Shown: positions 25,522 to 33,614 of the stretch, piece by piece | How the letters are laid out: every line of letters begins with the position of its first letter | Numbering within the stretch: the first letter of the stretch is position 1 | NCBI GenBank assembly: GCA_964293155.1 | Contig: CAXYYA010000020.1 | Coordinates: forward strand, 1-61,347 | Source of the DNA: JAQVEB01 sp028698105 | GTDB taxonomy: Bacteria > Bacteroidota > Bacteroidia > Bacteroidales > Dysgonomonadaceae | Direction: 5' to 3' | Length of the DNA stretch: 61,347 nt | The notes under the pieces: generated by a model | What the model saw: only the letters and a program-made list of their open reading frames with translations | Told to the model about the DNA's origin: nothing | Database searches by the model: none | Translations under genes and position numbers: made by a program

Positions 25522-25560
25522 CAGGGATAACAATATAATCTTCAATAACATCGGAATGTT

Positions 25561-25965
25561 ATGAACCTCGATATGAACAAACTAATCAAAGAATGCGTCT
25601 TCACGGCTGCGAGAAGCAGTGGCAGCGGTGGGCAAAACGTGAACAAAGTATCTACCAAAATAACCTTATCGCTTCAGATTAAGGAATCTGCCGTTTTGTC
25701 GGATGAACAAAAAATGATGATCTCGGAACGGCTTAAAAACAAGATCGGTAACGATGGCCGCCTGCAAATCAGCAACGATACAGAAAGAACACAATTCCTC
25801 AACAAAAAAGCAGTGATAAAGAAATTGGAACTCATGCTTCAGAAAGCGCTGAAAGAGCGCAAAAAACGCATCGCGACTAAACCCACAAAACTGTCGAAAG
25901 AAAAACGGCTGGAGGATAAAAAAAGACAATCGGACAAAAAAAGTTTGCGTGGTGAAAAATGGTAA
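25561..25965 (+). CDS. arfB: Alternative ribosome-rescue factor ArfB (YaeJ-type peptidyl-tRNA hydrolase)
   Basis: The protein is 134 residues. The catalytic GGQ of class I release factors is at residues 23-25 (SSGSGGQNVNKVSTK). The C-terminal 40 residues are a Lys/Arg-rich tail (ALKERKKRIATKPTKLSKEKR) that in ArfB enters the mRNA channel of stalled ribosomes. It releases peptides from ribosomes stuck at mRNA ends. The protein is too short for a full release factor, and the codon-recognition domains are absent, as expected. Confidence 0.92.
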   Translation: MNLDMNKLIKECVFTAARSSGSGGQNVNKVSTKITLSLQIKESAVLSDEQKMMISERLKNKIGNDGRLQISNDTERTQFLNKKAVIKKLELMLQKALKERKKRIATKPTKLSKEKRLEDKKRQSDKKSLRGEKW

Positions 25966-26003
25966 AATATCGCTAAGTTACCTTGTTTTTCATTCTGAAA
26001 GTG

Positions 26004-26011
26004 TATTTTTG
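26004..26011 (+). promoter_or_regulatory. -7 box TATTTTTG for the symporter / C26-M19 operon
   Basis: TATTTTTG lies 26 nt upstream of the DAACS symporter ATG, with CTTG (25982-25985) 18 nt further upstream as a partial -33 element. Confidence 0.5.
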
Positions 26012-26037
26012 CCCATCAAACAATTTATTTGCTTTAA

Positions 26038-27312
26038 ATGAACATCATAAAAAATTATGCTTTTACCTTTTTCTTGATTTCCGGTATCATTGCGGGAGGG
26101 GTTTTCGGCATAGTGTTCGGAGAAGGCGCTTCGGTGGTGAAACCCGTTGGAGACGTGTTTCTCAACCTGATGTTCATGCTTATTGTTCCGTTGGTGTTTT
26201 TCAGCATTTCTGCGGCGGTGTATAACATGAAACAGATGAACATGATCGGTAAGTTGTTGGCCAATATCCTGCTTGTGTTCATCGGTACCGCCCTGTTATC
26301 GGCCGTTACGGCGTATGCGCTTACAATGTTTTATAACCCGTTGCGCGGTGTGAACAAAACGATCATCATGGCTAATTTGCCGATGGTTAACGAGATTGTC
26401 CGTCTTTCTCCCGGCGAGCTGTTCGTAAGAATTTTTACCGTTCCCGATTTTCTCCAACTTTTCACCAAAGTTCACCTGCTGCCGTTGATCCTGTTTTCTG
26501 CGTTACTGGGATTGGCAACCGCTTTCGCAGGCGAAAAAGGAAACAACATCGCCTCGCTCCTTAATTCCGGAATGGCGGTTACCATGCGCATGATGAACCT
26601 CATTATGTACCTCGCCCCGATCGGTTTAGGTTGCTATTTTGCCGATACCGTAGGTCGTGTAGGCGGACAGATTCTGAATGGATACCTGAATGCGTTTCTT
26701 CTCTATCTGGTTCTCGCACTGATATATTTTTTCGGGTTTAACTCTCTGTTTGCGTGGTTCGCCGATGGAAAAAACGGGGTTCGTTCTTTCTGGCGAAACA
26801 TTATTACCCCTTCGCTCACCGCCATCGGCACATCTTCGAGCGCCGCCTGCATACCGATAAACATACAGGCAGCCCAGAAAATGGGCGTGCCCGCGGCCAT
26901 TGCCGAATCGGTGATCCCACTTGGGACCAATATTCATAAAGACGGCTCGGTGATGGGCGGAGTGATCAAAATTATTTTTCTGCTCACCATTTTCGGCCTG
27001 CAAGGCGGTTTTTCCGGCAATCCGTTTTTCATCATCGGCGTAGCGTTACTCGTTGGTGCGGTGATGGGAGCTATTCCCAGCGGCGGAATGACCGGCGAAC
27101 TTTTGATTTGCTCCGTTTTCGGATTTCCGCCGCAACTTGCAGGAACACTGATGGTTATCAGCACCATTATCGATGTTCCGGCCACGTTGATCAACTCCAC
27201 CGGAAACGTATCGAGCACCCTGCTGATCGCGCGACTGACCGGAGGAACACAATGGAAGAAACCTCCCAATCTTACAAACAACAATGAAGCCAATCAAATT
27301 TTGAATAAATGA
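26038..27312 (+). CDS. Dicarboxylate/amino acid:cation symporter (DAACS)
   Basis: This 424-residue inner-membrane transporter belongs to the GltP/GltT/SstT superfamily. Eight or so hydrophobic helices are visible, with the hairpin motif ITPSLTAIGTSSSAACIPINIQAAQK (the serine-rich re-entrant loop, about residues 255-280) and a substrate-binding helix pair near IPSGGMTGELL. It takes up glutamate, aspartate, Ser/Thr or C4-dicarboxylates with Na+ or H+. Its stop codon overlaps the start of the next gene (ATGA at 27309-27312), coupling it to a secreted peptidase fusion. This suggests it imports an amino acid that the fusion enzyme releases. Confidence 0.9.
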   Translation: MNIIKNYAFTFFLISGIIAGGVFGIVFGEGASVVKPVGDVFLNLMFMLIVPLVFFSISAAVYNMKQMNMIGKLLANILLVFIGTALLSAVTAYALTMFYNPLRGVNKTIIMANLPMVNEIVRLSPGELFVRIFTVPDFLQLFTKVHLLPLILFSALLGLATAFAGEKGNNIASLLNSGMAVTMRMMNLIMYLAPIGLGCYFADTVGRVGGQILNGYLNAFLLYLVLALIYFFGFNSLFAWFADGKNGVRSFWRNIITPSLTAIGTSSSAACIPINIQAAQKMGVPAAIAESVIPLGTNIHKDGSVMGGVIKIIFLLTIFGLQGGFSGNPFFIIGVALLVGAVMGAIPSGGMTGELLICSVFGFPPQLAGTLMVISTIIDVPATLINSTGNVSSTLLIARLTGGTQWKKPPNLTNNNEANQILNK

Positions 27313-29150
27313 AGAAACTTGTTTTCAGCTTAGGACTCATTCTTATTTTTGCTTCGCAGCATTCAAATGGACAAATTTCGGCAATAACCGACTTGCAACA
27401 ATTATATTCTGTTACCGATTCGATTTCCTCTACTATTCGTGTGCCGAAGAAGCCGCTCATCGGCCTGTCGGTAAACAGAAGCGGGCAAGACGGATCGAGG
27501 TTATCGGGAACATACGTGAATGCGGTTATCAAGGCGGGCGGAACTCCGGTTATCATTCCGCTAACCAACGACGGCCTCATACTTAGCGGTATCCTCGATC
27601 ACCTGGACGGCATGATCATGACCGGTGGCGAAGATGTGGCTCCCGAGTTCTACGGCGAAGAACGTATGGAACAACTCGGCACGGTAGATTCCGTGCGCGA
27701 TGTGTATGATTTGATGCTGATAAAAATGATCACCGACCGCAACATTCCGTTGCTCGGAATTTGTCGCGGAGAACAACTCATCAACGTGGCTTTCGGCGGT
27801 TCGCTTTATCAGGACATACCCACACAACATCCATCGGAAATAAAACACAGCCAGAACGTTTCGGGATGGATAGCTACGCACAAGATAACAGTAGATTCGC
27901 AATCGCTGTTACGCGAAATTATCGGTGAAGACACTTTGTCCGTCAATAGTTTTCATCATCAGGCGGTGAAAACCGTAGCTCCCGGATTTCGTGTGACGGC
28001 ATGGGCTGCCGACAGCATTCCCGAAGCCATTGAGTCCATAAGCGGACGTACTATTTTGGCGGTACAATTTCATCCGGAAGGACTTATTGCCGGAGGCAAT
28101 ACCGTTGCACTGCGCATCGTAAAACATCTGGTGGATCAGGCAGATACTTACCGGAAAGCAAAAGCCATTCATAACCGGCAAATTTCGGTGGATACCCATT
28201 GCGATACGCCGCTTGAATTCGATAACGCAGGTTTTGACATCGGCAAAAGAGAAACAAACCAAGTAAACATCCCGAAAATGACGGAAGGTTATTTGGATGC
28301 GGTTTTCTTTGCCGCATACATCGGCCAGGGGCCGCGTAATAATGTTTCATACGAGAAGGCACAAAGCAGGATTAGCAGCCTTATCGCCGGCATCCACGAA
28401 CAAACAACGAAAAACAGCGATATATGCGGCATAGCTTTCACCGCCGATGATGCCCTACGATTGAAATCAGAAGAGAAAAAAGCCGTTTTCATCGGTATCG
28501 AGAATGGATATGCCATCGGTAAAGACCTGAAAATGCTTTCCAAATATAGAGACATGGGAACCATCTATATGACGCTTTGCCACATCCGCAATAACGATAT
28601 CTGCGACACATCAAACCGCAACGAAGCGAGCGAATGGAACGGTTTGAGCCCTTTCGGGCGGAAAGTGGTGAAGGAAATGAACCGGCTGGGAATGATCGTA
28701 GATGTTTCGCACGCGAGCGAAAAGACTTTTTGGGATGTGCTGAAAATCAGCAAACAACCGGTTATTGCCTCGCACTCGGCCACGATGGCTGTTTGCGAAC
28801 ACGATCGCAACCTCACCGACGCACAATTGCGCGCTTTGGCCAAAAACGGAGGCGTGATACAGCTTTGTGCTGTAAATAACTATATCCGTACGGATTACGA
28901 AAATGCGACCATCGAGGATTTTTTGCGCCATCTGGATCATGCCGTTAAAATCGCAGGGATTGACCACGTGGGCATCGGAAACGATTTTGACGGCGGTGGC
29001 GGCGTTGCCGGGCTTAACGGCTCCAACGATATGATCAATCTTACCATGCACCTCATTACGAGAGGTTATTCCGAAGAAGATATCGCCAAAATACTGGGCG
29101 GCAATTTTTTTCGTGTGCTTCAGCAGGTTCAGCGTGGGGCAAAGAGATAA
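27309..29150 (+). CDS. Secreted fusion of class I glutamine amidotransferase-like (C26) hydrolase and membrane dipeptidase (M19)
   Basis: This 613-residue protein has a signal peptide (residues 1-22, ending SNGQ). Residues about 45-275 form a PuuD-like gamma-glutamyl hydrolase domain with Cys152 in LLGICRGEQ, a conserved SFHHQAVK, and His/Glu in VQFHPEG. Residues about 285-610 form an M19 dipeptidase with HCD (His297, Asp299), the bridging Glu in FIGIENGYAIG, the His ligands in VDVSHASE and ASHSAT, and GNDFDGGG. Both active sites appear complete. It likely cleaves gamma-glutamyl compounds and dipeptides in the periplasm, feeding the coupled symporter (inference). Confidence 0.88.
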   Translation: MKKLVFSLGLILIFASQHSNGQISAITDLQQLYSVTDSISSTIRVPKKPLIGLSVNRSGQDGSRLSGTYVNAVIKAGGTPVIIPLTNDGLILSGILDHLDGMIMTGGEDVAPEFYGEERMEQLGTVDSVRDVYDLMLIKMITDRNIPLLGICRGEQLINVAFGGSLYQDIPTQHPSEIKHSQNVSGWIATHKITVDSQSLLREIIGEDTLSVNSFHHQAVKTVAPGFRVTAWAADSIPEAIESISGRTILAVQFHPEGLIAGGNTVALRIVKHLVDQADTYRKAKAIHNRQISVDTHCDTPLEFDNAGFDIGKRETNQVNIPKMTEGYLDAVFFAAYIGQGPRNNVSYEKAQSRISSLIAGIHEQTTKNSDICGIAFTADDALRLKSEEKKAVFIGIENGYAIGKDLKMLSKYRDMGTIYMTLCHIRNNDICDTSNRNEASEWNGLSPFGRKVVKEMNRLGMIVDVSHASEKTFWDVLKISKQPVIASHSATMAVCEHDRNLTDAQLRALAKNGGVIQLCAVNNYIRTDYENATIEDFLRHLDHAVKIAGIDHVGIGNDFDGGGGVAGLNGSNDMINLTMHLITRGYSEEDIAKILGGNFFRVLQQVQRGAKR

Positions 29151-29165
29151 AATCAGCTAAATCAA

Positions 29166-29852
29166 TTATACTTCGTTGGAATAATTGGCCTCCAACGCTT
29201 TCCACAAATTGTCATCGGGGGTAGGCGCGGTAATTTCTATTTTTTCTTTAGAAACGGGATGGATAAAAGATATACTGCGCGCATGCAAACTAATACTGCC
29301 ATCGGGATTAGAACGCTCAGCGCCGTATTTCAGATCGCCTTTGACAGGACACCCGATCTTTGCCAACTGGCAACGGATTTGATGGTGGCGTCCGGTCTCC
29401 AGATCCACCTCCAATAAATAATAGTTTTGTGATCGCCCGATTAGTTTATAGTGTAAAACTGCCTTTTTGGTATTCGGTTTTTCCGTGTCGTAAGCCATCG
29501 ACTTATTGGTTCTTTCGTTTTTAATTAAGTAATGAGTTAACGTAGCTTGCTCACTCTCAGGTTGTTTTTTAACAATTGCCCAATAGGTTTTATCCATTTC
29601 GCCTTTTTTGAACATCTCGTTCAATCGCGATAAAGCCTTGCTCGTTTTAGCAAAAACCACCACTCCGCTCGTCGGACGATCCAAACGATGCGTAACGCCA
29701 CAAAACACATTGCCGGGCTTGTTGTACTTTTCTTTTAAGTACTCTTTCATAATATCCGAAAGCGGTTTATCGCCCGTTTTATCACCTTGCACAATTTCGC
29801 CCGGCGCTTTATTGACGATAATAATATGGTTGTCTTCGTAAAGAACGGTCAT
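29166..29852 (-). CDS. RluA-family 23S/tRNA pseudouridine synthase
   Basis: At 228 residues this is a short RluA-type enzyme without the S4 domain. The catalytic Asp58 lies in GVTHRLDRPTSGVVVFAKT, followed by TYWAIV and the RNA-binding LETGRHHQIRCQLAKIGCPV. It isomerises specific uridines in rRNA or tRNA; the target cannot be deduced. It is convergent with the C26-M19 gene with only a 15-nt gap and no hairpin between them. Confidence 0.92.
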   Translation of the reverse strand: MTVLYEDNHIIIVNKAPGEIVQGDKTGDKPLSDIMKEYLKEKYNKPGNVFCGVTHRLDRPTSGVVVFAKTSKALSRLNEMFKKGEMDKTYWAIVKKQPESEQATLTHYLIKNERTNKSMAYDTEKPNTKKAVLHYKLIGRSQNYYLLEVDLETGRHHQIRCQLAKIGCPVKGDLKYGAERSNPDGSISLHARSISFIHPVSKEKIEITAPTPDDNLWKALEANYSNEV

Positions 29853-29923
29853 ACAATTTTGGATTTACGATTTACGGTTGTGGATTTGATGTTACCGTAG
29901 GAAATTTATAAAAATTTGAGGTA

Positions 29924-29931
29924 CAAAGATA
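29924..29931 (-). promoter_or_regulatory. -7 box TATCTTTG for the RluA-type gene
   Basis: The minus strand reads TATCTTTG about 72 nt upstream of the start, and ATTG lies 20 nt further upstream, giving a good -33/-7 pair. Confidence 0.6.
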
Positions 29932-30022
29932 ATCTTCATACCTCAACTAATCAATTGTTTCTTTTAAAATGCTCTGAAAGTTATGAATTTAAAAAACCTA
30001 TGACTTATAACTCAAAACTTTT

Positions 30023-30769
30023 TTATGTATTCATTCCGCCGCAAACATGAATTACCTGCCCGCTCACATACGAAGAGAGGTCTGAGGCAAGGAATAATGT
30101 AGCATTCGCGACATCATCGGGCGTGCCGCCGCGGCGCAGTGGGATTTGTTTTGCCCATTCATTGCGCACCTCTTCGGACAACTGTGCCGTCATTTCGGTG
30201 ATGATGAAACCGGGAGCTATCGCGTTAACGCGAATTCCGCGTGAACCCACTTCTTTGGCCATAGATTTCGCCAGCCCGATCATACCGGCTTTGGATGCCG
30301 AATAATTGGCTTGTCCGGCATTTCCCGATACACCCACAACCGAGCTCATATTAATAATACTTCCCGATTTCTGACGCATCATAACCGGAGTAACGGCATG
30401 GATGAAATTGAACGCCGATTTGAGATTCACGTTAATAACCATGTCCCATTGCTGTTCCGTCATGCGCATCATTAACCCGTCGCGGGTTATGCCGGCGTTG
30501 TTCACCAAAATGTCTATTTTGCCGAAATCTTTCACCACTTCGTCCACTACGTTTTTCGTATCGTCGAAATTGGCCGCATTGGATGCGTAGCCTTTTACTT
30601 TTGTGCCGAATGATGCAATTTCTTTTTCGGTTTCTTTCGCGTTATCGTCAATCACCAAATCGGTGAATGCTACGTTTGCCCCTTCCGAAGCAAATTTCAG
30701 CGCAATGGCTTTTCCGATGCCTCGTGCTGCACCGGTCACCAACGCTGTTTTTCCCTCTAATAATTTCAT
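30023..30769 (-). CDS. fabG: 3-oxoacyl-[acyl-carrier-protein] reductase
   Basis: This 248-residue classical short-chain dehydrogenase has the NADPH loop TGAARGIGKAIA (residues 12-23), NNAG (about 89-92), catalytic Ser in INMSSVVG and the YSASK Tyr/Lys pair near 151-155. The C-terminus SGQVIHVCGGMNT is typical of FabG, which reduces beta-ketoacyl-ACP in fatty-acid elongation. It follows a TetR-family regulator gene on the same strand by 34 nt, suggesting co-transcription and fatty-acid-linked control. Confidence 0.92.
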   Translation of the reverse strand: MKLLEGKTALVTGAARGIGKAIALKFASEGANVAFTDLVIDDNAKETEKEIASFGTKVKGYASNAANFDDTKNVVDEVVKDFGKIDILVNNAGITRDGLMMRMTEQQWDMVINVNLKSAFNFIHAVTPVMMRQKSGSIINMSSVVGVSGNAGQANYSASKAGMIGLAKSMAKEVGSRGIRVNAIAPGFIITEMTAQLSEEVRNEWAKQIPLRRGGTPDDVANATLFLASDLSSYVSGQVIHVCGGMNT

Positions 30770-30803
30770 TTTTATTTATTTAAGTTATACCAACGGATAA
30801 TAT

Positions 30804-31385
30804 TTATTTTCTGAGTCCTTTAAAAATGATGTTGGCAATGGTGTCCCTGTCCGGTTTATTGTTCACGTTCAACCCCAGCACGCCGCGAATGGACGGCACT
30901 TCGAGTCCTTTCAGCGCGTAATGCAGTATTTGAGCTGTTTTGGGAACATCAACAATTTCGAAAACTCCCGATTCAATACCTTCCTGAAGAATATCCTGCA
31001 AATAGCGGATTTCCTTTTGATCGAACTCTTTCCTCACATTCTCCACCTGCCAGATATTTCTGAAAAAATCGGCCCGCAGGGTGCCGTTGCGCCTCACCAC
31101 TTCCTTCACAATTTCCAAGCGAGTAAAAAAGAATATCAACATTTTATCGTCGGCGGGAATGTTCCTTTTCGTCACTTCTTCCAACTGAATATAAAGGTTT
31201 TCCAATTCCGATTGAATAACCCCGATGTAAATCTCCTGTTTACTCTTGAAATAGGTGTAAAGCGTTCTTCGCCCTTTGTTCGACGCTTCTGCGATATCAT
31301 TCATTGTGGTATTATCGAATCCTTTTTTTGCAAAAAGCTGCCGGGCTACTTCAATCAGTGTTTTTTTAGTTTTCGTTAGAGCCAT
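30804..31385 (-). CDS. TetR/AcrR-family transcriptional regulator
   Basis: The protein is 193 residues. The N-terminal HTH covers about residues 8-50 (LIEVARQLFAKKGFDNTTMNDIAEASNKGRRTLYTYFKSKQEIYIGVI) and is followed by an all-helical ligand-binding domain. The ATG at 31385 (MALTKTKKT) is chosen; twelve further upstream codons lack homology and overlap the promoter. It probably regulates the fabG gene just downstream and perhaps its own transcription. The ligand is unknown. Confidence 0.88.
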   Translation of the reverse strand: MALTKTKKTLIEVARQLFAKKGFDNTTMNDIAEASNKGRRTLYTYFKSKQEIYIGVIQSELENLYIQLEEVTKRNIPADDKMLIFFFTRLEIVKEVVRRNGTLRADFFRNIWQVENVRKEFDQKEIRYLQDILQEGIESGVFEIVDVPKTAQILHYALKGLEVPSIRGVLGLNVNNKPDRDTIANIIFKGLRK

Positions 31386-31418
31386 GTATCGTCTATGCAC
31401 AATTAATGAATATTTGTG

Positions 31419-31426
31419 CAAAAGTA
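31419..31426 (-). promoter_or_regulatory. -7 box TACTTTTG for the TetR/fabG unit
   Basis: The minus strand reads TACTTTTG 33 nt upstream of the TetR start. TTTG lies on the minus strand 24 nt further upstream, slightly beyond the usual spacing. Confidence 0.5.
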
Positions 31427-31507
31427 AGATAAAGTTTTAAAAGTTAAAAGCAAATGACCCATAAAAACAATTAAACGCTTTTTGTGCGGTAATAAATGAA
31501 AAATGTA

Positions 31508-31515
31508 TATCTTTG
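31508..31515 (+). promoter_or_regulatory. -7 box TATCTTTG upstream of the GlsB-type gene
   Basis: TATCTTTG on the plus strand, with TTTG at 31481-31484 (23-nt spacer). It leaves a 5' UTR of about 115 nt before the ATG at 31639. Confidence 0.5.
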
Positions 31516-31638
31516 GAGAATGAGAAACTGTTTTGAATCCGCCATGAGTCGGACAAGTTTTTCCGAATGGTTTTTCTATTTTTTATTTTGATCTTTTCAG
31601 ACTGATTTTTGTTCTTTTAATTTTAAATTACAATTGAT

Positions 31639-31890
31639 ATGGGAATTTTATCTTGGATTATTCTTGGCCTTATTGCGGGAGCAATAGCCAAATTTTTGCA
31701 TCCGGGCAAAGACCCGCAAGGGTGCATCATCACGATACTCATTGGCGTTGCAGGCGCTTTTCTGGGCGGATGGATCGGGTCTATGATCGGCTTGGGCGGA
31801 ATGAACGAATTTAGTTTACGAACGCTGCTGCTGGCCATCGGGGGATCGTTTTTAGTACTTTTAATTTTCTCCATGTTAAGAAAACGATAA
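31639..31890 (+). CDS. GlsB/YeaQ/YmgE-family stress-associated small membrane protein
   Basis: This 83-residue protein has three hydrophobic helices and family landmarks: ILGLIAGAIAKFLHPGKDPQGCIITILIGVAGAFLGG, then a C-terminal helix ending in basic residues (MLRKR). The family, once called transglycosylase-associated proteins, is induced in stationary or stress conditions, but the molecular role is not established. It lies in a stretch with its own promoter and is probably monocistronic. Confidence 0.88.
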   Translation: MGILSWIILGLIAGAIAKFLHPGKDPQGCIITILIGVAGAFLGGWIGSMIGLGGMNEFSLRTLLLAIGGSFLVLLIFSMLRKR

Positions 31891-31916
31891 GAAAGCGAAA
31901 AGTTTATTACTTTTTG

Positions 31917-31947
31917 TTTGTTTTTATCGAATTATACGTTAATTTTG
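31917..31947 (+). promoter_or_regulatory. Consensus promoter of the trpB2 leader (TTTG-N19-TAATTTTG)
   Basis: TTTG at 31917-31920 and TAATTTTG at 31940-31947 are separated by 19 nt, matching the Bacteroidota -33/-7 consensus. Transcription would begin near 31953-31955, only about 13 nt ahead of the leader ORF. Confidence 0.75.
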
Positions 31948-31967
31948 CAAAATAAATTCGCAAAATA

Positions 31968-32054
31968 ATGACAAACAGTTATTCGTTATCTGGTTGGCGC
32001 CGGCAGGAATTTCCTTACCAAACAATGGGGTGGAAAATCGTGTGCGTTAAATAA
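31968..32054 (+). CDS. Candidate Trp leader peptide (28 aa) of an attenuator
   Basis: This short ORF begins just after the predicted transcription start and ends 20 nt before a perfect hairpin. The 28 codons include Trp at positions 10 (31995-31997) and 22 (32031-32033), plus Tyr5, Phe15 and Tyr17. The 7-nt segment ATTCGTT (31981-31987) in the ORF is complementary to AACGAAT (32054-32060) just after its stop, so a stalled ribosome could change the downstream fold. The next gene encodes a tryptophan synthase beta chain. The order promoter, Trp-containing leader, hairpin, trpB is the classical layout for ribosome-mediated attenuation. Translation of the ORF is inferred; no Shine-Dalgarno sequence is visible, which is usual in this phylum. 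Confidence 0.65.
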   Translation: MTNSYSLSGWRRQEFPYQTMGWKIVCVK

Positions 32055-32073
32055 ACGAATGAACATCATAACT

Positions 32074-32109
32074 CAAACAGCCTGTTGTTAAAGTCCAACA
32101 GGCTGTTTG
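32074..32109 (+). terminator. Attenuator hairpin upstream of trpB2
   Basis: This is a perfect 14-bp stem, CAAACAGCCTGTTG / CAACAGGCTGTTTG, with an 8-nt loop. The following bases (CGTTAAAAC) are not a good U-run, so it would be a weak or factor-assisted terminator. It lies 52 nt upstream of the trpB2 ATG and 20 nt past the leader stop codon. Confidence 0.6.
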
Positions 32110-32161
32110 CGTTAAAACAACACCGAAACATACACATTATCAACAATAAAAAAAGAAAATC

Positions 32162-33517
32162 ATGGAAAAAAGAAAAAAATTCATGCTTGCGGAATCGGAG
32201 ATTCCCACGCAATGGTACAACATTGTGGCTGAAATGAAAAATAAACCTCAGCCGATGATCAATCCGCAGACAAAAGAGCCGTTAAAACCCGAAGACCTTT
32301 TCCCTTTGTTCGCCGAAGAACTCGCCCGGCAAGAGATGAACGACAAGGACGTGTGGATTGACATCCCCGAGGAAGTGAGGGAAAAATACAAAACGTACCG
32401 CCCTACCCCGCTGGTGCGCGCTTACGGATTGGAAAAAGCGCTTGACACACCTGCGCACATCTATTTCAAGAACGAAAGCGTGAGCCCGGTGGGCTCGCAC
32501 AAATTAAACTCGGCACTGCCACAGGCATATTACAATAAAATAGACGGCACAACCAACATCACCACCGAAACGGGCGCCGGGCAATGGGGCACCGCTCTGG
32601 CTTATGCCACGAAGGCTTTCGGGCTGGAATTGGCGGTTTATATGGTGAAGATCAGTTACGAGCAAAAACCGTATCGCCGCTCGTTGATGCAAACCTGGGG
32701 AGCGCAGGTTATCCCTTCGCCGAGTATGTCCACCAAAGCCGGAAGAAAAATCATCACCGAAAACCCAACCTACCAGGGAAGTCTGGGAACCGCCATCTCC
32801 GAAGCCATTGAGCTTGCCATGCAAACGCCCAATTGCAAATATGCACTGGGAAGCGTGCTCAACCATGTTTCACTGCATCAGACCGTTATCGGGCTGGAAG
32901 CCGAGAAACAGATGGAAATGGCCGGGGAATATCCCGATATTGTGATCGGTTGTTTTGGCGGCGGCTCCAACTTTTCGGGCATTTCATTCCCGTTTTTGCG
33001 TCACAAGATCAAAGACGGAAAGAAAACACGGTTTATCGCGGCCGAACCCTCGTCGTGCCCGAAGCTTACCCGCGGAAAATTTCAATACGATCACGGCGAT
33101 GAAACAGGTTATACGCCGCTGATCCCCATGTACACCCTCGGCCACACGTTTGCTCCGGCAAATATTCACGCCGGCGGCTTGCGCTATCACGGAGCCGGCA
33201 GCATTGTAAGCCAATTGCTTAAAGACGATTTGCTTGAGGCCGTGGATATTAAACAACTGGATTCGTTTAAGGCCGGCGTGCTTTTTGCCCGTACCGAAGG
33301 TATCGTGCCCGCGCCTGAATCGAGCCACGCCATTGCCGCAACCATAAAAGAAGCATTGAAAGCCAAAGAAGAAGGCGTACAAAAAACCATCCTTTTCAAT
33401 CTCTCGGGACACGGCTTTTTGGATATGAGCGCTTATGACCAATATTTTGCGGGTGATTTAACGAATCACGAATTGAGCGAGGAAGAACTCAATAAATCGC
33501 TCAACAAAGCGCATTGA
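32162..33517 (+). CDS. trpB: Tryptophan synthase beta chain, TrpB2 type (TrpB-like PLP enzyme)
   Basis: The 451 residues are longer than canonical TrpB (about 397), as in the TrpB2 group. PLP Lys114 is in VGSHKLNSA, the phosphate-binding loop GCFGGGSNFSG is near residue 262, and ETGAGQWGTALA precedes the active site. TrpB2 enzymes condense indole with serine or phosphoserine and often work without a TrpA partner; no trpA is adjacent here. The Trp-containing leader upstream supports a real role in tryptophan supply. The gene appears to be monocistronic. Confidence 0.93.
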   Translation: MEKRKKFMLAESEIPTQWYNIVAEMKNKPQPMINPQTKEPLKPEDLFPLFAEELARQEMNDKDVWIDIPEEVREKYKTYRPTPLVRAYGLEKALDTPAHIYFKNESVSPVGSHKLNSALPQAYYNKIDGTTNITTETGAGQWGTALAYATKAFGLELAVYMVKISYEQKPYRRSLMQTWGAQVIPSPSMSTKAGRKIITENPTYQGSLGTAISEAIELAMQTPNCKYALGSVLNHVSLHQTVIGLEAEKQMEMAGEYPDIVIGCFGGGSNFSGISFPFLRHKIKDGKKTRFIAAEPSSCPKLTRGKFQYDHGDETGYTPLIPMYTLGHTFAPANIHAGGLRYHGAGSIVSQLLKDDLLEAVDIKQLDSFKAGVLFARTEGIVPAPESSHAIAATIKEALKAKEEGVQKTILFNLSGHGFLDMSAYDQYFAGDLTNHELSEEELNKSLNKAH

Positions 33518-33578
33518 TGTTAAAATGAGCGCTATTTAACGGCGCACGAAAATAATTATATAAAAAAAACATCTTTTA

Positions 33579-33610
33579 TTTGGTTATTTAAAAGCAGAAT
33601 GCTATCTTTG
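33579..33610 (+). promoter_or_regulatory. Consensus promoter TTTG-N20-TATCTTTG
   Basis: TTTG (33579-33582) and TATCTTTG (33603-33610) have a 20-nt spacer, a textbook Bacteroidota promoter. The first coding start downstream is 278 nt away (33889), with structured sequence and a terminator-like hairpin between. Confidence 0.7.
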
Positions 33611-33614
33611 AACA

